Shown here piece after piece: positions 53,635 through 63,006 of a DNA stretch of 64,000 bases (the stretch's first letter is position 1; each line of letters begins with the position of its first letter). This DNA comes from Paenibacillus sp. FSL R7-0337 (GTDB lineage Bacteria; Bacillota; Bacilli; Paenibacillales; Paenibacillaceae). Made by a program: the position numbers and the translations under genes. The DNA lies in NCBI RefSeq assembly GCF_037969875.1, contig NZ_CP150218.1, positions 310,001 through 374,000 of the forward strand, in the 5' to 3' direction. The notes beneath the pieces were generated by a model that made no database searches, had not been told where the DNA came from, and saw only the letters and a program-made list of their open reading frames with translations.

Positions 53635-54159
53635 ATGAAATGGAGCTGGCTGCCTTCAATGTGCACACTGGGAAACCTGGGCTTCGGATCAATTTCCCTG
53701 CTATTCACGATTCAAGAACGTTATGATCTTGCTTTATTAATGATACTGCTGGCTGCGATATGTGATGTTATGGACGGATTGCTTGCCCGGATGCTGCATT
53801 GCACCAGTGATTTTGGTAAACAACTGGACTCTTTGGCGGATATTATTTCTTTTGGTATTGCTCCCGTCTTTCTTATTCTGTTATACCGGCTGGAGAACGT
53901 GCAGTGGGTCGGACCTGTGGCTGCGGTCGCATTCCTGATCTGCGGGGCGCTGCGGCTGGCCAGATTCAATATCTCGGCTCCTTCCAAGGGCTTCGTGGGC
54001 ATGCCGATTACGGCAGCGGGATTGCTTCTGTCGATGACCACGCTTATAGGTGAACGGCTGAAGCCGGAAATGCTCATTTTAATTATGGGACTGTTGTCTA
54101 TACTGATGATAAGCAGGGTTCCGTTCCCTTCGTTCAAAAAATTCGTTAACAGGAAGTGA
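53635..54159 (+). CDS. pssA: CDP-diacylglycerol-serine O-phosphatidyltransferase
   Basis: Protein of 174 residues from the ATG at 53635 with AAAGGAG eight bases upstream. The frame includes a GTG three codons earlier. The CDP-alcohol phosphotransferase signature is complete: DGLLAR, then eight residues, G-x3-D-x3-D (DFGKQLDSLAD). About five transmembrane helices. It makes phosphatidylserine from CDP-diacylglycerol and serine. No psd decarboxylase is adjacent. Related family members could use other alcohols. Confidence 0.88.
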   Translation: MKWSWLPSMCTLGNLGFGSISLLFTIQERYDLALLMILLAAICDVMDGLLARMLHCTSDFGKQLDSLADIISFGIAPVFLILLYRLENVQWVGPVAAVAFLICGALRLARFNISAPSKGFVGMPITAAGLLLSMTTLIGERLKPEMLILIMGLLSILMISRVPFPSFKKFVNRK

Positions 54160-54165
54160 TTGTTC

Positions 54166-54660
54166 ATGCCATGGGTCATCGAGATGATCTCACAATACGG
54201 TTATATAGCTATATTCGCGCTGCTGGCGCTCGGGCTTGTCGGACTTCCCGTTCCCGATGAGCTGCTGACGCTGTTCGTTGGCTATCTATCCTCTACCATG
54301 GTGCTGGATTTCTCGCTTTCGGTTCTGGTCTGCTTCATAGGTTCGATTACAGGCATGCTGATCAGCTACACCATCGGTCTCAGAGTAGGGCAGCCTGTCG
54401 TGGACCGGTACGGGAAATGGGTAGGCCTGACGCCCAAAAGGTTCGCCTATGTTAAACGCTGGTTTTTCCGGTTCGGCAACTGGACGATATTCATCGCTTA
54501 TTTTGTTCCGGGCATCCGGCATGTGACCAGCTACATCTCGGGCATCAGTGCCATGTCCTTCCGAAAATATTTAGTGGTTACCCTGGCCGGTGCCTTTATC
54601 TGGTCACTCCTGTTTGTCTCGATTGGCTATCTGATCGGATCGAAGCTAACCTTTGTCTAA
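54166..54660 (+). CDS. DedA family membrane protein
   Basis: Protein of 164 residues with the DedA/VTT pattern: EMISQYGYIAIFALLALGLVGLPVPDE, a reentrant GLxGxxxGY-like region and the FVPGIRHVTSYISG motif with basic residues. DedA proteins act in undecaprenyl phosphate or lipid flipping across the membrane. Start at 54166 (AGGAAG upstream). It follows pssA by six bases and probably forms an operon with the two-component genes. Confidence 0.9.
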   Translation: MPWVIEMISQYGYIAIFALLALGLVGLPVPDELLTLFVGYLSSTMVLDFSLSVLVCFIGSITGMLISYTIGLRVGQPVVDRYGKWVGLTPKRFAYVKRWFFRFGNWTIFIAYFVPGIRHVTSYISGISAMSFRKYLVVTLAGAFIWSLLFVSIGYLIGSKLTFV

Positions 54661-54783
54661 TTAAGTAATAATCTTTTATAATCAAACAGGAACTTACAGC
54701 GGCTGAACGTTCTGTTATATACTGCAAGTAGTATTATTGCTATGAAGCTAGGAATTATAGCGATCTTAGGAGGTATGACTGTA

Positions 54784-57700
54784 ATGCCCGAATTACAAGA
54801 GATCGAGATTGAAGAATATGTGCCAGCTAAGCATGCCGCTTCCATTGCCGAGATGTGGAACAAAAGCGCAGAGAGCTGGGGCGGAGACGGAGCGTACCGG
54901 ACCGAGGAAAGCGTGCTGCGTGAACACGAGAACAGCCCGATGCTAAAGTTGTTCCTGGCGGTAAGCGGCTCAGAGGTCATCGGATATTGCAGCTTCTCCC
55001 ACTATAAAGAGGATACCGGGGCGCTCTATATCGCTCTGCTCAACGTGAGACCGGATTACCATGGACGCAAGGTGGGCAAGGCGCTGGTAAGGCGTTCGAT
55101 TGAAGAGACGATTAAGCTAGGCTGGCCGCGGCTGGATCTCTATACTTGGCCCGGTAATGTCAAGGCGGTGCCTACGTACAAGAAAAGCGGGTTCTTCTGG
55201 GAAAACCGGGATGATACCACTCACCTGATGAACTTCATTCCCTCTGTGCTTCAGACCGGAGCGGTGAAGTCTTATTTCGAGAAGATAGACTGGTATAACG
55301 ACAGCGTCCGTGAAATCAAGGTGGAGCCTGACGGTCATGGGGAAAACGGCTTTGACTATTTTACATATGAATGGCTGAAAGATGGCCTGTCGCTGAAAAT
55401 GGAATATGAGCGGACCGGCCGTGGCCTGCGCCTGATTGAGACGGAGGATTACCGGATACAGGTGACGATTCCTGCGCAGCATGAACTGCCGTTTGGAGCG
55501 GAATACCCTGTCATTTACGAAGCTGTTAATAAAAGCGGAAAGCCCCTGTCGCTCCAGATTAGCGGTAAAAGCAATGCGCAAATCCGCATGGACCTGGACG
55601 CTGCTCAGAATATCGAATCCGAGGCACGGATTGAAGGCCGTTTCTTCATCCATCCGGTGAAGGAGGAGCAGGATCTCTATCAGACCCACCCTGTGGTGGA
55701 GGCTGAACTGCTCATTAACGGCTTGCCTGCCGTATTCAAGCTGGGCATTAAGCCGAAATTCCCGGTCAAGGTCAAGCTCCAGGTACCTGACAGAACGCTT
55801 TTCGCAGGCGAAGAGGTCGAACTGGATGTAACAGTAGAGAATGAGTATAGCAAGGACACCGTGTTCAGCTTTGAGCTGCCGGAGGACGAGATTCTGTCGT
55901 TCAGTCAAAAGCGTTACACCGTAGAGGTTCCGGCAAAGAGCCGGAGAACCGTCACCGCAGCGGCCCAGCTGCTCGGGTACGGCATTTGGCACCATACGGT
56001 GAGCATCCGCAGTGTAGAAGAAGGAGCCGATTCAGCTATACTGGAACAGGAGCTGAGCCTGGTCTTCTCCGGAGCAGAGACAGCCTTCGGCGGTCCGACC
56101 GACAAGGACTGGATCATCAGCAATGGCCGCTATTCGGCCGTACTCAACAAAACAAATCATTGGCTTACTTTTTTCCAGAACCGTAAATATCTGATGAACC
56201 TGCCTTATCCTAAGCTTGGATTACCTTATACGAATGAATTCAACAAATTCTCGGCGCTGGATGTGAAGATCTTCAGAGATCAAGAGGCCATCGTGCTCGA
56301 AGCCACTTATGAGGCCGGCATCCGGGAAGGCTTGCTGCTGACGATGGTTGTGAAGCTGTTCAGCAACGGGATGGTCTCCCGTTATTTCAGAATCGACAAC
56401 CCGCAGGCTACTGGTCAGGAGGAAGAGCTGTTCCTGAAGGACTGCTTCCGCTTCAACCTGCATGGCGGCGTCATCCCTTACCGCGGCAAATATATAGATC
56501 TGAGTGCAGGGCCTGAAGCCTCCGGCATGGATTACTGGGAAGCGCAGGAATTCACGGAGAACTGGATGTTCGCTGCGGATGAAGGCTTCTCCAGAGGGAT
56601 TAGCTGGCCGGCAGAGCTTAAGCTGATCCAGGAGTCGTGGATGCATGCTGTGGAGCATTCCCTGGGACGGATTCCCGCTGGCGGGCATAAGGAGACGCCG
56701 CCGCTGAGGATCGCTCTGGGCACCTGGGACCATTGGCAGGATTTCCGTGCCTATGCGCTGCAAAGCGGTAACAGCAATGCTGAGGAACTGACCACTACAG
56801 AGCAGTTGGAGCTGAATCTGAATAACGGAAATCCGTTCATAAGCGGAGAGGCTAAGCTTCTCCTTCAGGAGCAGAAGAAGAGCTATCTGGCGGGTGAGAT
56901 TCGGGTCTCTTCCGAAGCAGGCAGTGTGGAGGAAGCCCGGCTAACAGTTCAAGAGGAAGAGAAGCTCAGAGAAGCAGCTCTGCCGCTGACAGTACCATCG
57001 GGCGCTGTCCCGGATGTGCTGACCCTGCATCTGGATATGGACAGTTATGTTCAGGATCAATCCTTCTTGGTCTTGCCTGTCGCGGATGAACGTGTCCGGC
57101 AGGAGAGACTCACAGCAGAAGGGGCACAGGTACTGGCTGTGGACAACGGCATTCTGCGGATACAGGCCAGCCCTGACTTCGCGCCGGGATTGTTCTCGCT
57201 TGCCTATCAGGGCGAGGAATGGCTGGAATCTTCTTTTCCGCAGCCGGTTGCGAAGTCCTGGTGGAATCCTTGGGTGGGCGGTATCGTAACCAGTGTAGGC
57301 GACATTGCCTTGCGCAGCTTCATGGAGGAGCCGTTAACGGCTGATTTCGCCGAATTAACCGATAATAAGGGGAACCGCTGGTCGGGGATACGGATGAGCG
57401 TAACCATTCAGAAGAATGATAAATATAAAGGACTCGTACTGCATCAGTATTTCATGCTGCTGCCGGGCGTTCCAGTTCTTGTCTCTACGGTACATGTGGA
57501 GCAGAATACAGGCGGGCCGCTATGCCCACTTACGCTTGAGACTTCAACTTTCTATACTGCCGCTTCCGATATGAAGGATGGAAGAGCGTATCTTAAGAAC
57601 AGCAGAGGTCAAGAGCTCACCTACAAATCAGGCCGTGGACAGGCAGAGGATGCGAGCCATAACGGGATTCTGCAAGCGGGTTCCATGGAACGCCAGCAGC

Positions 57701-57903
57701 GTCTGTCATTAGTTACATCATTTAAGCATCCGTCACCTTCCCTGTTAGTCAATTCCGTCGCTTTGACGTCTTATGCGGAGGAGTACCTGCATCTGCAGGA
57801 TGGCAAGGAGCAGTTCACCAAGCCGCAATTCTATCTGATCTCGGATCTCCAGGTACCTGAGCAGGCCTATGGCGATCTGCTGTCGATCCGGTTCAAGAAG
57901 TGA
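54784..57903 (+). CDS. Giant GNAT acetyltransferase fusion with unknown beta-rich region
   Basis: Protein of 1039 residues. Residues 1-165 form a GNAT domain (LNVRPDYHGRKVGKALV, then YKKSGFFWENRDD). The remaining 870 residues appear mostly beta-strand: CARDB or Ig-like stretches (about 230-430), then a region rich in Trp and Gly resembling glycoside-binding or galactose-mutarotase-like folds. No signal peptide, so it is cytoplasmic. GGAGG supports the ATG at 54784, while ATGs at 54742 and 54775 are less well placed. The next gene, an amidohydrolase, is 20 bases on. The function is unknown. A modified-sugar or antibiotic substrate is one possibility. Confidence 0.8.
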   Translation: MPELQEIEIEEYVPAKHAASIAEMWNKSAESWGGDGAYRTEESVLREHENSPMLKLFLAVSGSEVIGYCSFSHYKEDTGALYIALLNVRPDYHGRKVGKALVRRSIEETIKLGWPRLDLYTWPGNVKAVPTYKKSGFFWENRDDTTHLMNFIPSVLQTGAVKSYFEKIDWYNDSVREIKVEPDGHGENGFDYFTYEWLKDGLSLKMEYERTGRGLRLIETEDYRIQVTIPAQHELPFGAEYPVIYEAVNKSGKPLSLQISGKSNAQIRMDLDAAQNIESEARIEGRFFIHPVKEEQDLYQTHPVVEAELLINGLPAVFKLGIKPKFPVKVKLQVPDRTLFAGEEVELDVTVENEYSKDTVFSFELPEDEILSFSQKRYTVEVPAKSRRTVTAAAQLLGYGIWHHTVSIRSVEEGADSAILEQELSLVFSGAETAFGGPTDKDWIISNGRYSAVLNKTNHWLTFFQNRKYLMNLPYPKLGLPYTNEFNKFSALDVKIFRDQEAIVLEATYEAGIREGLLLTMVVKLFSNGMVSRYFRIDNPQATGQEEELFLKDCFRFNLHGGVIPYRGKYIDLSAGPEASGMDYWEAQEFTENWMFAADEGFSRGISWPAELKLIQESWMHAVEHSLGRIPAGGHKETPPLRIALGTWDHWQDFRAYALQSGNSNAEELTTTEQLELNLNNGNPFISGEAKLLLQEQKKSYLAGEIRVSSEAGSVEEARLTVQEEEKLREAALPLTVPSGAVPDVLTLHLDMDSYVQDQSFLVLPVADERVRQERLTAEGAQVLAVDNGILRIQASPDFAPGLFSLAYQGEEWLESSFPQPVAKSWWNPWVGGIVTSVGDIALRSFMEEPLTADFAELTDNKGNRWSGIRMSVTIQKNDKYKGLVLHQYFMLLPGVPVLVSTVHVEQNTGGPLCPLTLETSTFYTAASDMKDGRAYLKNSRGQELTYKSGRGQAEDASHNGILQAGSMERQQRLSLVTSFKHPSPSLLVNSVALTSYAEEYLHLQDGKEQFTKPQFYLISDLQVPEQAYGDLLSIRFKK

Positions 57904-57923
57904 GTTAGAGAAAGGAAGCTTCT

Positions 57924-58796
57924 ATGAAAATCATTGATGCACATGTGCATTATTCCAATATTGCAGCCTTCCACGAAACGGCGCAGACCTTGGCGCATAT
58001 CGATTATACCGGCAAGGGACTCCTGGAGGAGTTCCGCCGCAGCGGTGTCATTGCCGGAGTCGGCATGGGAGTGACCGAGACGGTTGCCGGAGCTTTTCCC
58101 GATTCCGCTGCGCTCAATCCTATGCTGCTTGACTTGAGCGAGACGCTGCCGGACAATCTCTTCACCTGCGTGGGTATTAACCCGCTTACCCTTCATCTGG
58201 AGGGGCAGCTAGAAGCCCTGGAGCAATCGCTGCAACGCTCCGATGTCGTTGGCATTAAGCTGTATGCCGGGTACTACCACTTCAATGTGGGGGATGAGAT
58301 TTATGATCCGGTCTACAAGCTGGCTGCCGCTTACAGCCTACCTGTGGTCATTCATGGCGGACTGACATACGCGGATCAGGGGCTGCTGAAGTATTCGCAC
58401 CCGCTGTCCATGGAGGAGACCTTCCTGAAGCACCGGGAGATAACCTTCATGCTCTGCCACCTGGGCGATCCCTGGGTCATGGACACGGCAGCCCTGCTGG
58501 AGAAGAACCCTAACCTCTACACGGATCTGTCTGGCTGGATTGTCGGCGATCAGGCCAAGGTGGACCGGCTGCTGACTGAGCAGACCTATACCGATCATTT
58601 CCGCCGGGCGCTGGTGTTCGCCGAGAAATACGACCGTCTGGTCTTCGGCACCGACTGGCCGCTGGTCCCGCTCGACGCTTATATTACCTTCGTGAAGCAC
58701 CTGGTACCGGAAGCCTATCATGATGATGTATTTTATAACAACGCACTCCGCGTGTTCCCTAAGCTTGCGGAGCGGATCAGAGAACTGAATTTGTAA
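57924..58796 (+). CDS. Amidohydrolase-superfamily protein (PF04909 type)
   Basis: Protein of 290 residues with a TIM-barrel metal site: DAHVHY (HxH) at the N terminus, VIHGG, MLCHLGDP and the terminal Asp in FGTDWPLVP. This arrangement is that of Amidohydro_2 enzymes (decarboxylases and lactonases). GAAAGGAAG precedes the ATG. It forms a two-gene unit with the GNAT fusion, closed by a strong terminator. Confidence 0.88.
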   Translation: MKIIDAHVHYSNIAAFHETAQTLAHIDYTGKGLLEEFRRSGVIAGVGMGVTETVAGAFPDSAALNPMLLDLSETLPDNLFTCVGINPLTLHLEGQLEALEQSLQRSDVVGIKLYAGYYHFNVGDEIYDPVYKLAAAYSLPVVIHGGLTYADQGLLKYSHPLSMEETFLKHREITFMLCHLGDPWVMDTAALLEKNPNLYTDLSGWIVGDQAKVDRLLTEQTYTDHFRRALVFAEKYDRLVFGTDWPLVPLDAYITFVKHLVPEAYHDDVFYNNALRVFPKLAERIRELNL

Positions 58797-58809
58797 GGCT
58801 TGTAAGCTT

Positions 58810-58837
58810 CCCCCGGAATGGTGTTCCGGGGGTTTTT
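58810..58837 (+). terminator. Terminator after the amidohydrolase
   Basis: CCCCCGGAA (58810-58818), TGGTG, TTCCGGGGG (58824-58832), then five T. Confidence 0.9.
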
Positions 58838-59040
58838 GGTTTGTTGCGCGGGGCAGCGGGGCAGGCTACTACTTCTGACGAATGACCTGTGGTAAGCTGA
58901 GTGTAGTGCTGCAACAGTTTTACAAGTGTTAGAATGAACTTTAGGGTGTTAAAGTCTGAGTATGAACATCGAGCTGATATTGGGCTGATACTGGGTTGAT
59001 CCTGCACCCTTTACCGTCTTCTACTCTTAAATTCAACTAG

Positions 59041-59225
59041 CTGATTGTATTTCCTGCAATAGAAAAGGCATAGCTGACCGTATAATGAGAGTCTATTGTA
59101 TTTCATACAGTGGAATGTTGTGTTTGGGTTGAAAAATAGCCTTTTTTCAACATTCAATTGTACGGAATACACTAGATGCTATTTCGAAGCCTTTTTTACA
59201 GCACTCTGTTGTATAAAATGCAGTT
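59041..59225. repeat. Degenerate array E, 51-bp steps with one 62-bp step
   Basis: ATTGTA or GTTGTA cores occur at 59044, 59095, 59157 and 59208 (steps 51, 62, 51). Each core starts a small hairpin such as TGTAT-TTC-ATACA or TGTAT-AAA-ATGCA. Read on the other strand the units resemble array D (TTC, TGCA or TGTA, then AAATACAA). 58838-59040 and 59226-59326 show no gene. Confidence 0.65.
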
Positions 59226-59326
59226 GCTATCGTTCCAGCGCCTTCAGTATCCGAATGAATGCTGCGGGAATGCGACGCTGGCTCGTAAAGGTCCGGTAAT
59301 GGTTTAATTACAGAGGGAGGGGTATT

Positions 59327-60082
59327 ATGCCATACATACAGGTACATGATCTTGAAATGTTCTATGAACAGATGGGCACCGGAGAACCGGTGATCTTCCT
59401 GCACAGTCATTATTCCCGCAGCATGCTGGCCTTCAGCAGCCAGGTTCTGGACTTCCAGAACCAATACAGATGTTACTTCCCGGATCTGAGAGGGCATGGC
59501 AGGACCCGCTGCCGGGATCTGGACTGGTCTACTCCGCGAATAGCTGAGGATGTCGCCGGATTCATGGATCGAATGAACATTGAACGAGCACACCTTATTG
59601 GATATAGTATGGGAGCGGGCGTAGGGCTGTACCTGGCGGTGTACCATCCGGGACGGGTCGCTTCGCTGACTACGATTGGAACCAGCGGATTCTGTGAACC
59701 GGCTGGAGCGGGGGAGTACGAGCCTGAACAGCTGCTCGCGAATCAGCAGCAAGCCTTCATTGATCAGATGATCGAGAGGCATCAGGAGTCCCATCAGGGG
59801 AATTGGCAACACTATCTGCGGCAAACGGTGCAGGACTGGATCAGGTACCCGGATCTCACGGAGGAGCAGTTAAGCAGTATAAGTTGCCCGGCACTGCTCA
59901 TTACCGGTGAGCATGACCCGTTCGCAGGCCAGGACAGAACGGCGAAGCTCGCTTCCCTCCTTACGGATGCAAGGACGCTACTCGTTCAGGGAGCGGGTCA
60001 CCGCCCGCATATGCTAAGGGAACAGCCCATCCTGGTGAACGATACGATTCTTGAATTCCTTGCACAGAAGCGTATCCACTAA
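59327..60082 (+). CDS. Alpha/beta hydrolase
   Basis: Protein of 251 residues with the alpha/beta hydrolase triad: nucleophile elbow GYSMG, acid in ITGEHDPF, and His in GAGHRPH. The oxyanion region HSHYSRS follows FLH. Length and layout fit esterases or C-C hydrolases of broad type. GGGAGGGG precedes the ATG. The FAD oxidoreductase gene starts 36 bases downstream, so the pair may be cotranscribed. Confidence 0.92.
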   Translation: MPYIQVHDLEMFYEQMGTGEPVIFLHSHYSRSMLAFSSQVLDFQNQYRCYFPDLRGHGRTRCRDLDWSTPRIAEDVAGFMDRMNIERAHLIGYSMGAGVGLYLAVYHPGRVASLTTIGTSGFCEPAGAGEYEPEQLLANQQQAFIDQMIERHQESHQGNWQHYLRQTVQDWIRYPDLTEEQLSSISCPALLITGEHDPFAGQDRTAKLASLLTDARTLLVQGAGHRPHMLREQPILVNDTILEFLAQKRIH

Positions 60083-60118
60083 CACAAGGGGAAATCCACA
60101 TCCAGAAAGGACATACAG

Positions 60119-61246
60119 ATGAAGAAAGTCATCGTGATCGGAGCAGGTATTCTCGGAGCCTCGGCAGCCTACCAGCTGGCAGGGATGGGGGCAGAGGTGC
60201 TGATTGTAGACCGTCAAGACAATGGACAAGCTACGGATGCAGCGGCAGGCATTATCTGTCCCTGGCTGTCGCAGCGGCGCAATCAGGCGTGGTACCGGCT
60301 TGCCAAGGCGGGGGCGCGGTTCTATCCTGAGCTGATTAGCCAGCTTATGGAAGGCGGCGAAGCGCATACCGGTTATGCCCGGGTAGGAGCGCTTAGTATA
60401 CATACGGATGAGAGTAAGCTCGACAAAATAGAAGAGCGGGCACGGATGCGGCTGGCAGATGCCCCGGAGATCGGAGTCATTACGCGGCTTAGCGCACAGG
60501 AGACCCGTGAACGGTTCCCGCTGCTGGCGGAAGGATACGCCTCGGTTCATATCAGCGGGGCTGCCCGAGTGGATGGCCGCGCCTTGCGGGACGCTCTGCT
60601 TCATTCTGCACAGCAGCAAGGTGCGGTCATGGTTACCGGTGACGCTGCGCTTGCCTTTGAACCGGGCCGGGTAACCGGAGTCAACGCAGGGGGGCACTTT
60701 TATCCGGCGGATGAAGTGATTATCTGTGCAGGCGCATGGGCGAACCCGCTGCTCCGGCCGCTGGGCATTGACTTTATGGTAAGCTACCAGAAGGGGCAAA
60801 TCATGCATTTGCAGGTATCTGACCACAAGGATACGGAAGTCTGGCCGGTGGTGATCCCGCCAAGCGATCAATATCTGCTCGCTTTTGCCCGCCAGCAGAT
60901 GGTTATCGGAGCTACTCATGAGAATGACGTAGAAGGATATAATACCAGAGTGACCGCCGGCGGGATGCAGGAGATTCTGACTAAGGGGCTGGAAGTTGCG
61001 CCTGGACTTGCGGATGGTACCTATAATGAAGTGAGGGTCGGCTTCCGGCCGTTCACTCCCGGATTCCTGCCGGTCATAGGGGCTGTTCCCGGATGGAGCG
61101 GGGTCCTCGCGGCCAATGGTCTGGGAGCTTCCGGACTTACGATGGGGCCGTATATCGGTTATCAGCTGGCGAAGCTGGCACTCGGCAGAGAGCTTGATCT
61201 GGAGCTGGACGATTATACTCTCCAGAGAGCTATAACGGGCGGATGA
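60119..61246 (+). CDS. FAD-dependent oxidoreductase (DAO family)
   Basis: Protein of 375 residues. The dinucleotide-binding motif GAGILGASAAYQLA lies at the start and the C-terminal flavin segment is GLGASGLTMGPYIG. The family oxidises amino acids or amines (D-amino acid dehydrogenase, glycine or sarcosine oxidase). The substrate is not determined. AGAAAGGA precedes the ATG. The peptide transporter starts 140 bases later with its own promoter. Confidence 0.92.
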   Translation: MKKVIVIGAGILGASAAYQLAGMGAEVLIVDRQDNGQATDAAAGIICPWLSQRRNQAWYRLAKAGARFYPELISQLMEGGEAHTGYARVGALSIHTDESKLDKIEERARMRLADAPEIGVITRLSAQETRERFPLLAEGYASVHISGAARVDGRALRDALLHSAQQQGAVMVTGDAALAFEPGRVTGVNAGGHFYPADEVIICAGAWANPLLRPLGIDFMVSYQKGQIMHLQVSDHKDTEVWPVVIPPSDQYLLAFARQQMVIGATHENDVEGYNTRVTAGGMQEILTKGLEVAPGLADGTYNEVRVGFRPFTPGFLPVIGAVPGWSGVLAANGLGASGLTMGPYIGYQLAKLALGRELDLELDDYTLQRAITGG

Positions 61247-61310
61247 TTACGAATACATTTCCTTCATTGGAACATTATGATTCAATTCGGCGGACCGGAT
61301 GAATTTTTGT

Positions 61311-61339
61311 TTGACAGAAGTGAAGGTCTGATCCATAAT
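61311..61339 (+). promoter_or_regulatory. Promoter of the peptide ABC operon
   Basis: TTGACA (61311-61316), 17 bases, CATAAT (61334-61339), 48 bases before the GTG start. Confidence 0.75.
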
Positions 61340-61386
61340 ACAATCCATACTAAACATATATGATTTATAGGAAGGGTGGATCACAC

Positions 61387-63006
61387 GTGATAAATTTAAA
61401 AGCTTCTATGAGAAAAACAGCAGGGCTGGGCACACTTGCGGTATTGTTCGTATCGCTGCTTGCCGGCTGCTCCGGGTCTGCTAATCCTGCGGATTCCAGT
61501 AATGGAACTAAGGCCAGTACGGCTCCAGCGGCAACGGAAAGTGCAAGCACAGCAGAGCCTGCAACTGGAGGCACCTTCGTGTATGGCCGCCCGGCTTCCG
61601 TAACCTCATTTGATCTGCATAACCAGATTACATCGAATAACGCATTTGCGATTGATAAAGTGTTTGAGTCGCTGGTTGCTTTTGACAGCAAAGGTGAGAT
61701 TACGGATCAGCTCGCAGCCTCGCATACGATTAGCGAAGACGGCTTAACGTATACATTCGTACTCCGTGACGGTTTGAAGTTCTCGAACGGTACGCCGGTA
61801 ACCGCAGAGGATGCGGTATTCTCTCTCCAGCGGCATCTGAAGGTTGGCGGTCCCCTGGCCATCTCGGCCAAGGTGGATACGGTGAAGGCACAGGATGAGA
61901 AGACACTCGTAATCACGTTAAAAGAACCCTACACCCCGTTCATCTCGGAGCTGTCGAACTTCTCGAACGGGATACTCCCGAATAACTTCGGCGGCGTAAC
62001 CGAAGAGGAATTCTTCAAGAAGCCGGTAGGCACCGGGCCGTTCGTGATCGAGACATGGGACCCGGCAGGTGATGTTACCTTCACCAAGAATACTAACTAC
62101 TGGAAGGAAGGCCAGCCTTATATCGACAAGCTTGTCTATAAGCTGATCCAGGACGACAGCCAGGCGATCAACCAGCTTAAAGCTGGAGCGGTGAATGCAG
62201 TTGAAGCCCTGTCATTACAGAATGCGGGTGAAATCAAGGACGGTGCAGACACTACAGTTGTGACGAACGGCAGCTGGGTGACAGAACAGCTATTCTTCAA
62301 CACACTGGATAAGCACTTCTCCGATGTACATGTCCGCCGGGCACTAGCCCTGGCGCTTGACCGTGACGGACTCACCAAGGCCCTGACCTTCGGCTATGCG
62401 CAGACGGCGACTTCCCTGTTGCCGACAACGATTCCTTACAATGCCAATGATAAGATCAAGGCGCTGAGCTTCGATCCGGCGGCTGCCAAGGCAGAGCTGG
62501 CCAAATCGGCCTTCCCAGACGGCTTCTCCACCAAGCTGCTGGTTGCTTCCGGCAACAGTACCCGGGCCCAGGAAGCCCAGATTATCCAGGCTGCCGGCCA
62601 GGCGATCGGGATCAAGATTGAGATTGAATCAGTGGAGCTGGCTACCTTCCGCGAACGCTTCTTCGCTTATGATTTCGCGGCGATGCTGAACAGCGGTCAG
62701 GCGGATTCCCCGGAAGCGAACTCGATTCTGGCGTTCCAGACCGACCCGGAAGGCTTCAGCAAATCGTACTGGACGCATTACACGAATGAGAAGGTAACCA
62801 AGCTGCTATATGAAGGCCAGAAGACAGCTGACGGTGAAGGGCGGGCTACCATCTACACGGAGCTTTTACAGACGCTGGCAGATGAAGTTCCTTACATTCC
62901 GCTGTACTATCCGGATATCCTGATCGGCGCCCGTTCTTCTGTTGACGGACTTGTGGTTCTGCCTAACGGCAGCGTCCGTCTGGAAGATGTCCGGCTAACT
63001 AAATGA
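61387..63006 (+). CDS. Peptide ABC transporter substrate-binding lipoprotein
   Basis: Protein of 539 residues, SBP_bac_5 family. The GTG at 61387 has GGGTGG seven bases upstream and gives a signal peptide with lipobox LLAGC, so the mature protein is membrane-anchored. A Ser/Thr/Ala linker precedes the binding domain. RHLKVGGPLA and KKPVGTGPFVIETW are family segments. It captures peptides or nickel-like ligands outside the cell. The permease gene overlaps its stop. Confidence 0.93.
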   Translation: MINLKASMRKTAGLGTLAVLFVSLLAGCSGSANPADSSNGTKASTAPAATESASTAEPATGGTFVYGRPASVTSFDLHNQITSNNAFAIDKVFESLVAFDSKGEITDQLAASHTISEDGLTYTFVLRDGLKFSNGTPVTAEDAVFSLQRHLKVGGPLAISAKVDTVKAQDEKTLVITLKEPYTPFISELSNFSNGILPNNFGGVTEEEFFKKPVGTGPFVIETWDPAGDVTFTKNTNYWKEGQPYIDKLVYKLIQDDSQAINQLKAGAVNAVEALSLQNAGEIKDGADTTVVTNGSWVTEQLFFNTLDKHFSDVHVRRALALALDRDGLTKALTFGYAQTATSLLPTTIPYNANDKIKALSFDPAAAKAELAKSAFPDGFSTKLLVASGNSTRAQEAQIIQAAGQAIGIKIEIESVELATFRERFFAYDFAAMLNSGQADSPEANSILAFQTDPEGFSKSYWTHYTNEKVTKLLYEGQKTADGEGRATIYTELLQTLADEVPYIPLYYPDILIGARSSVDGLVVLPNGSVRLEDVRLTK

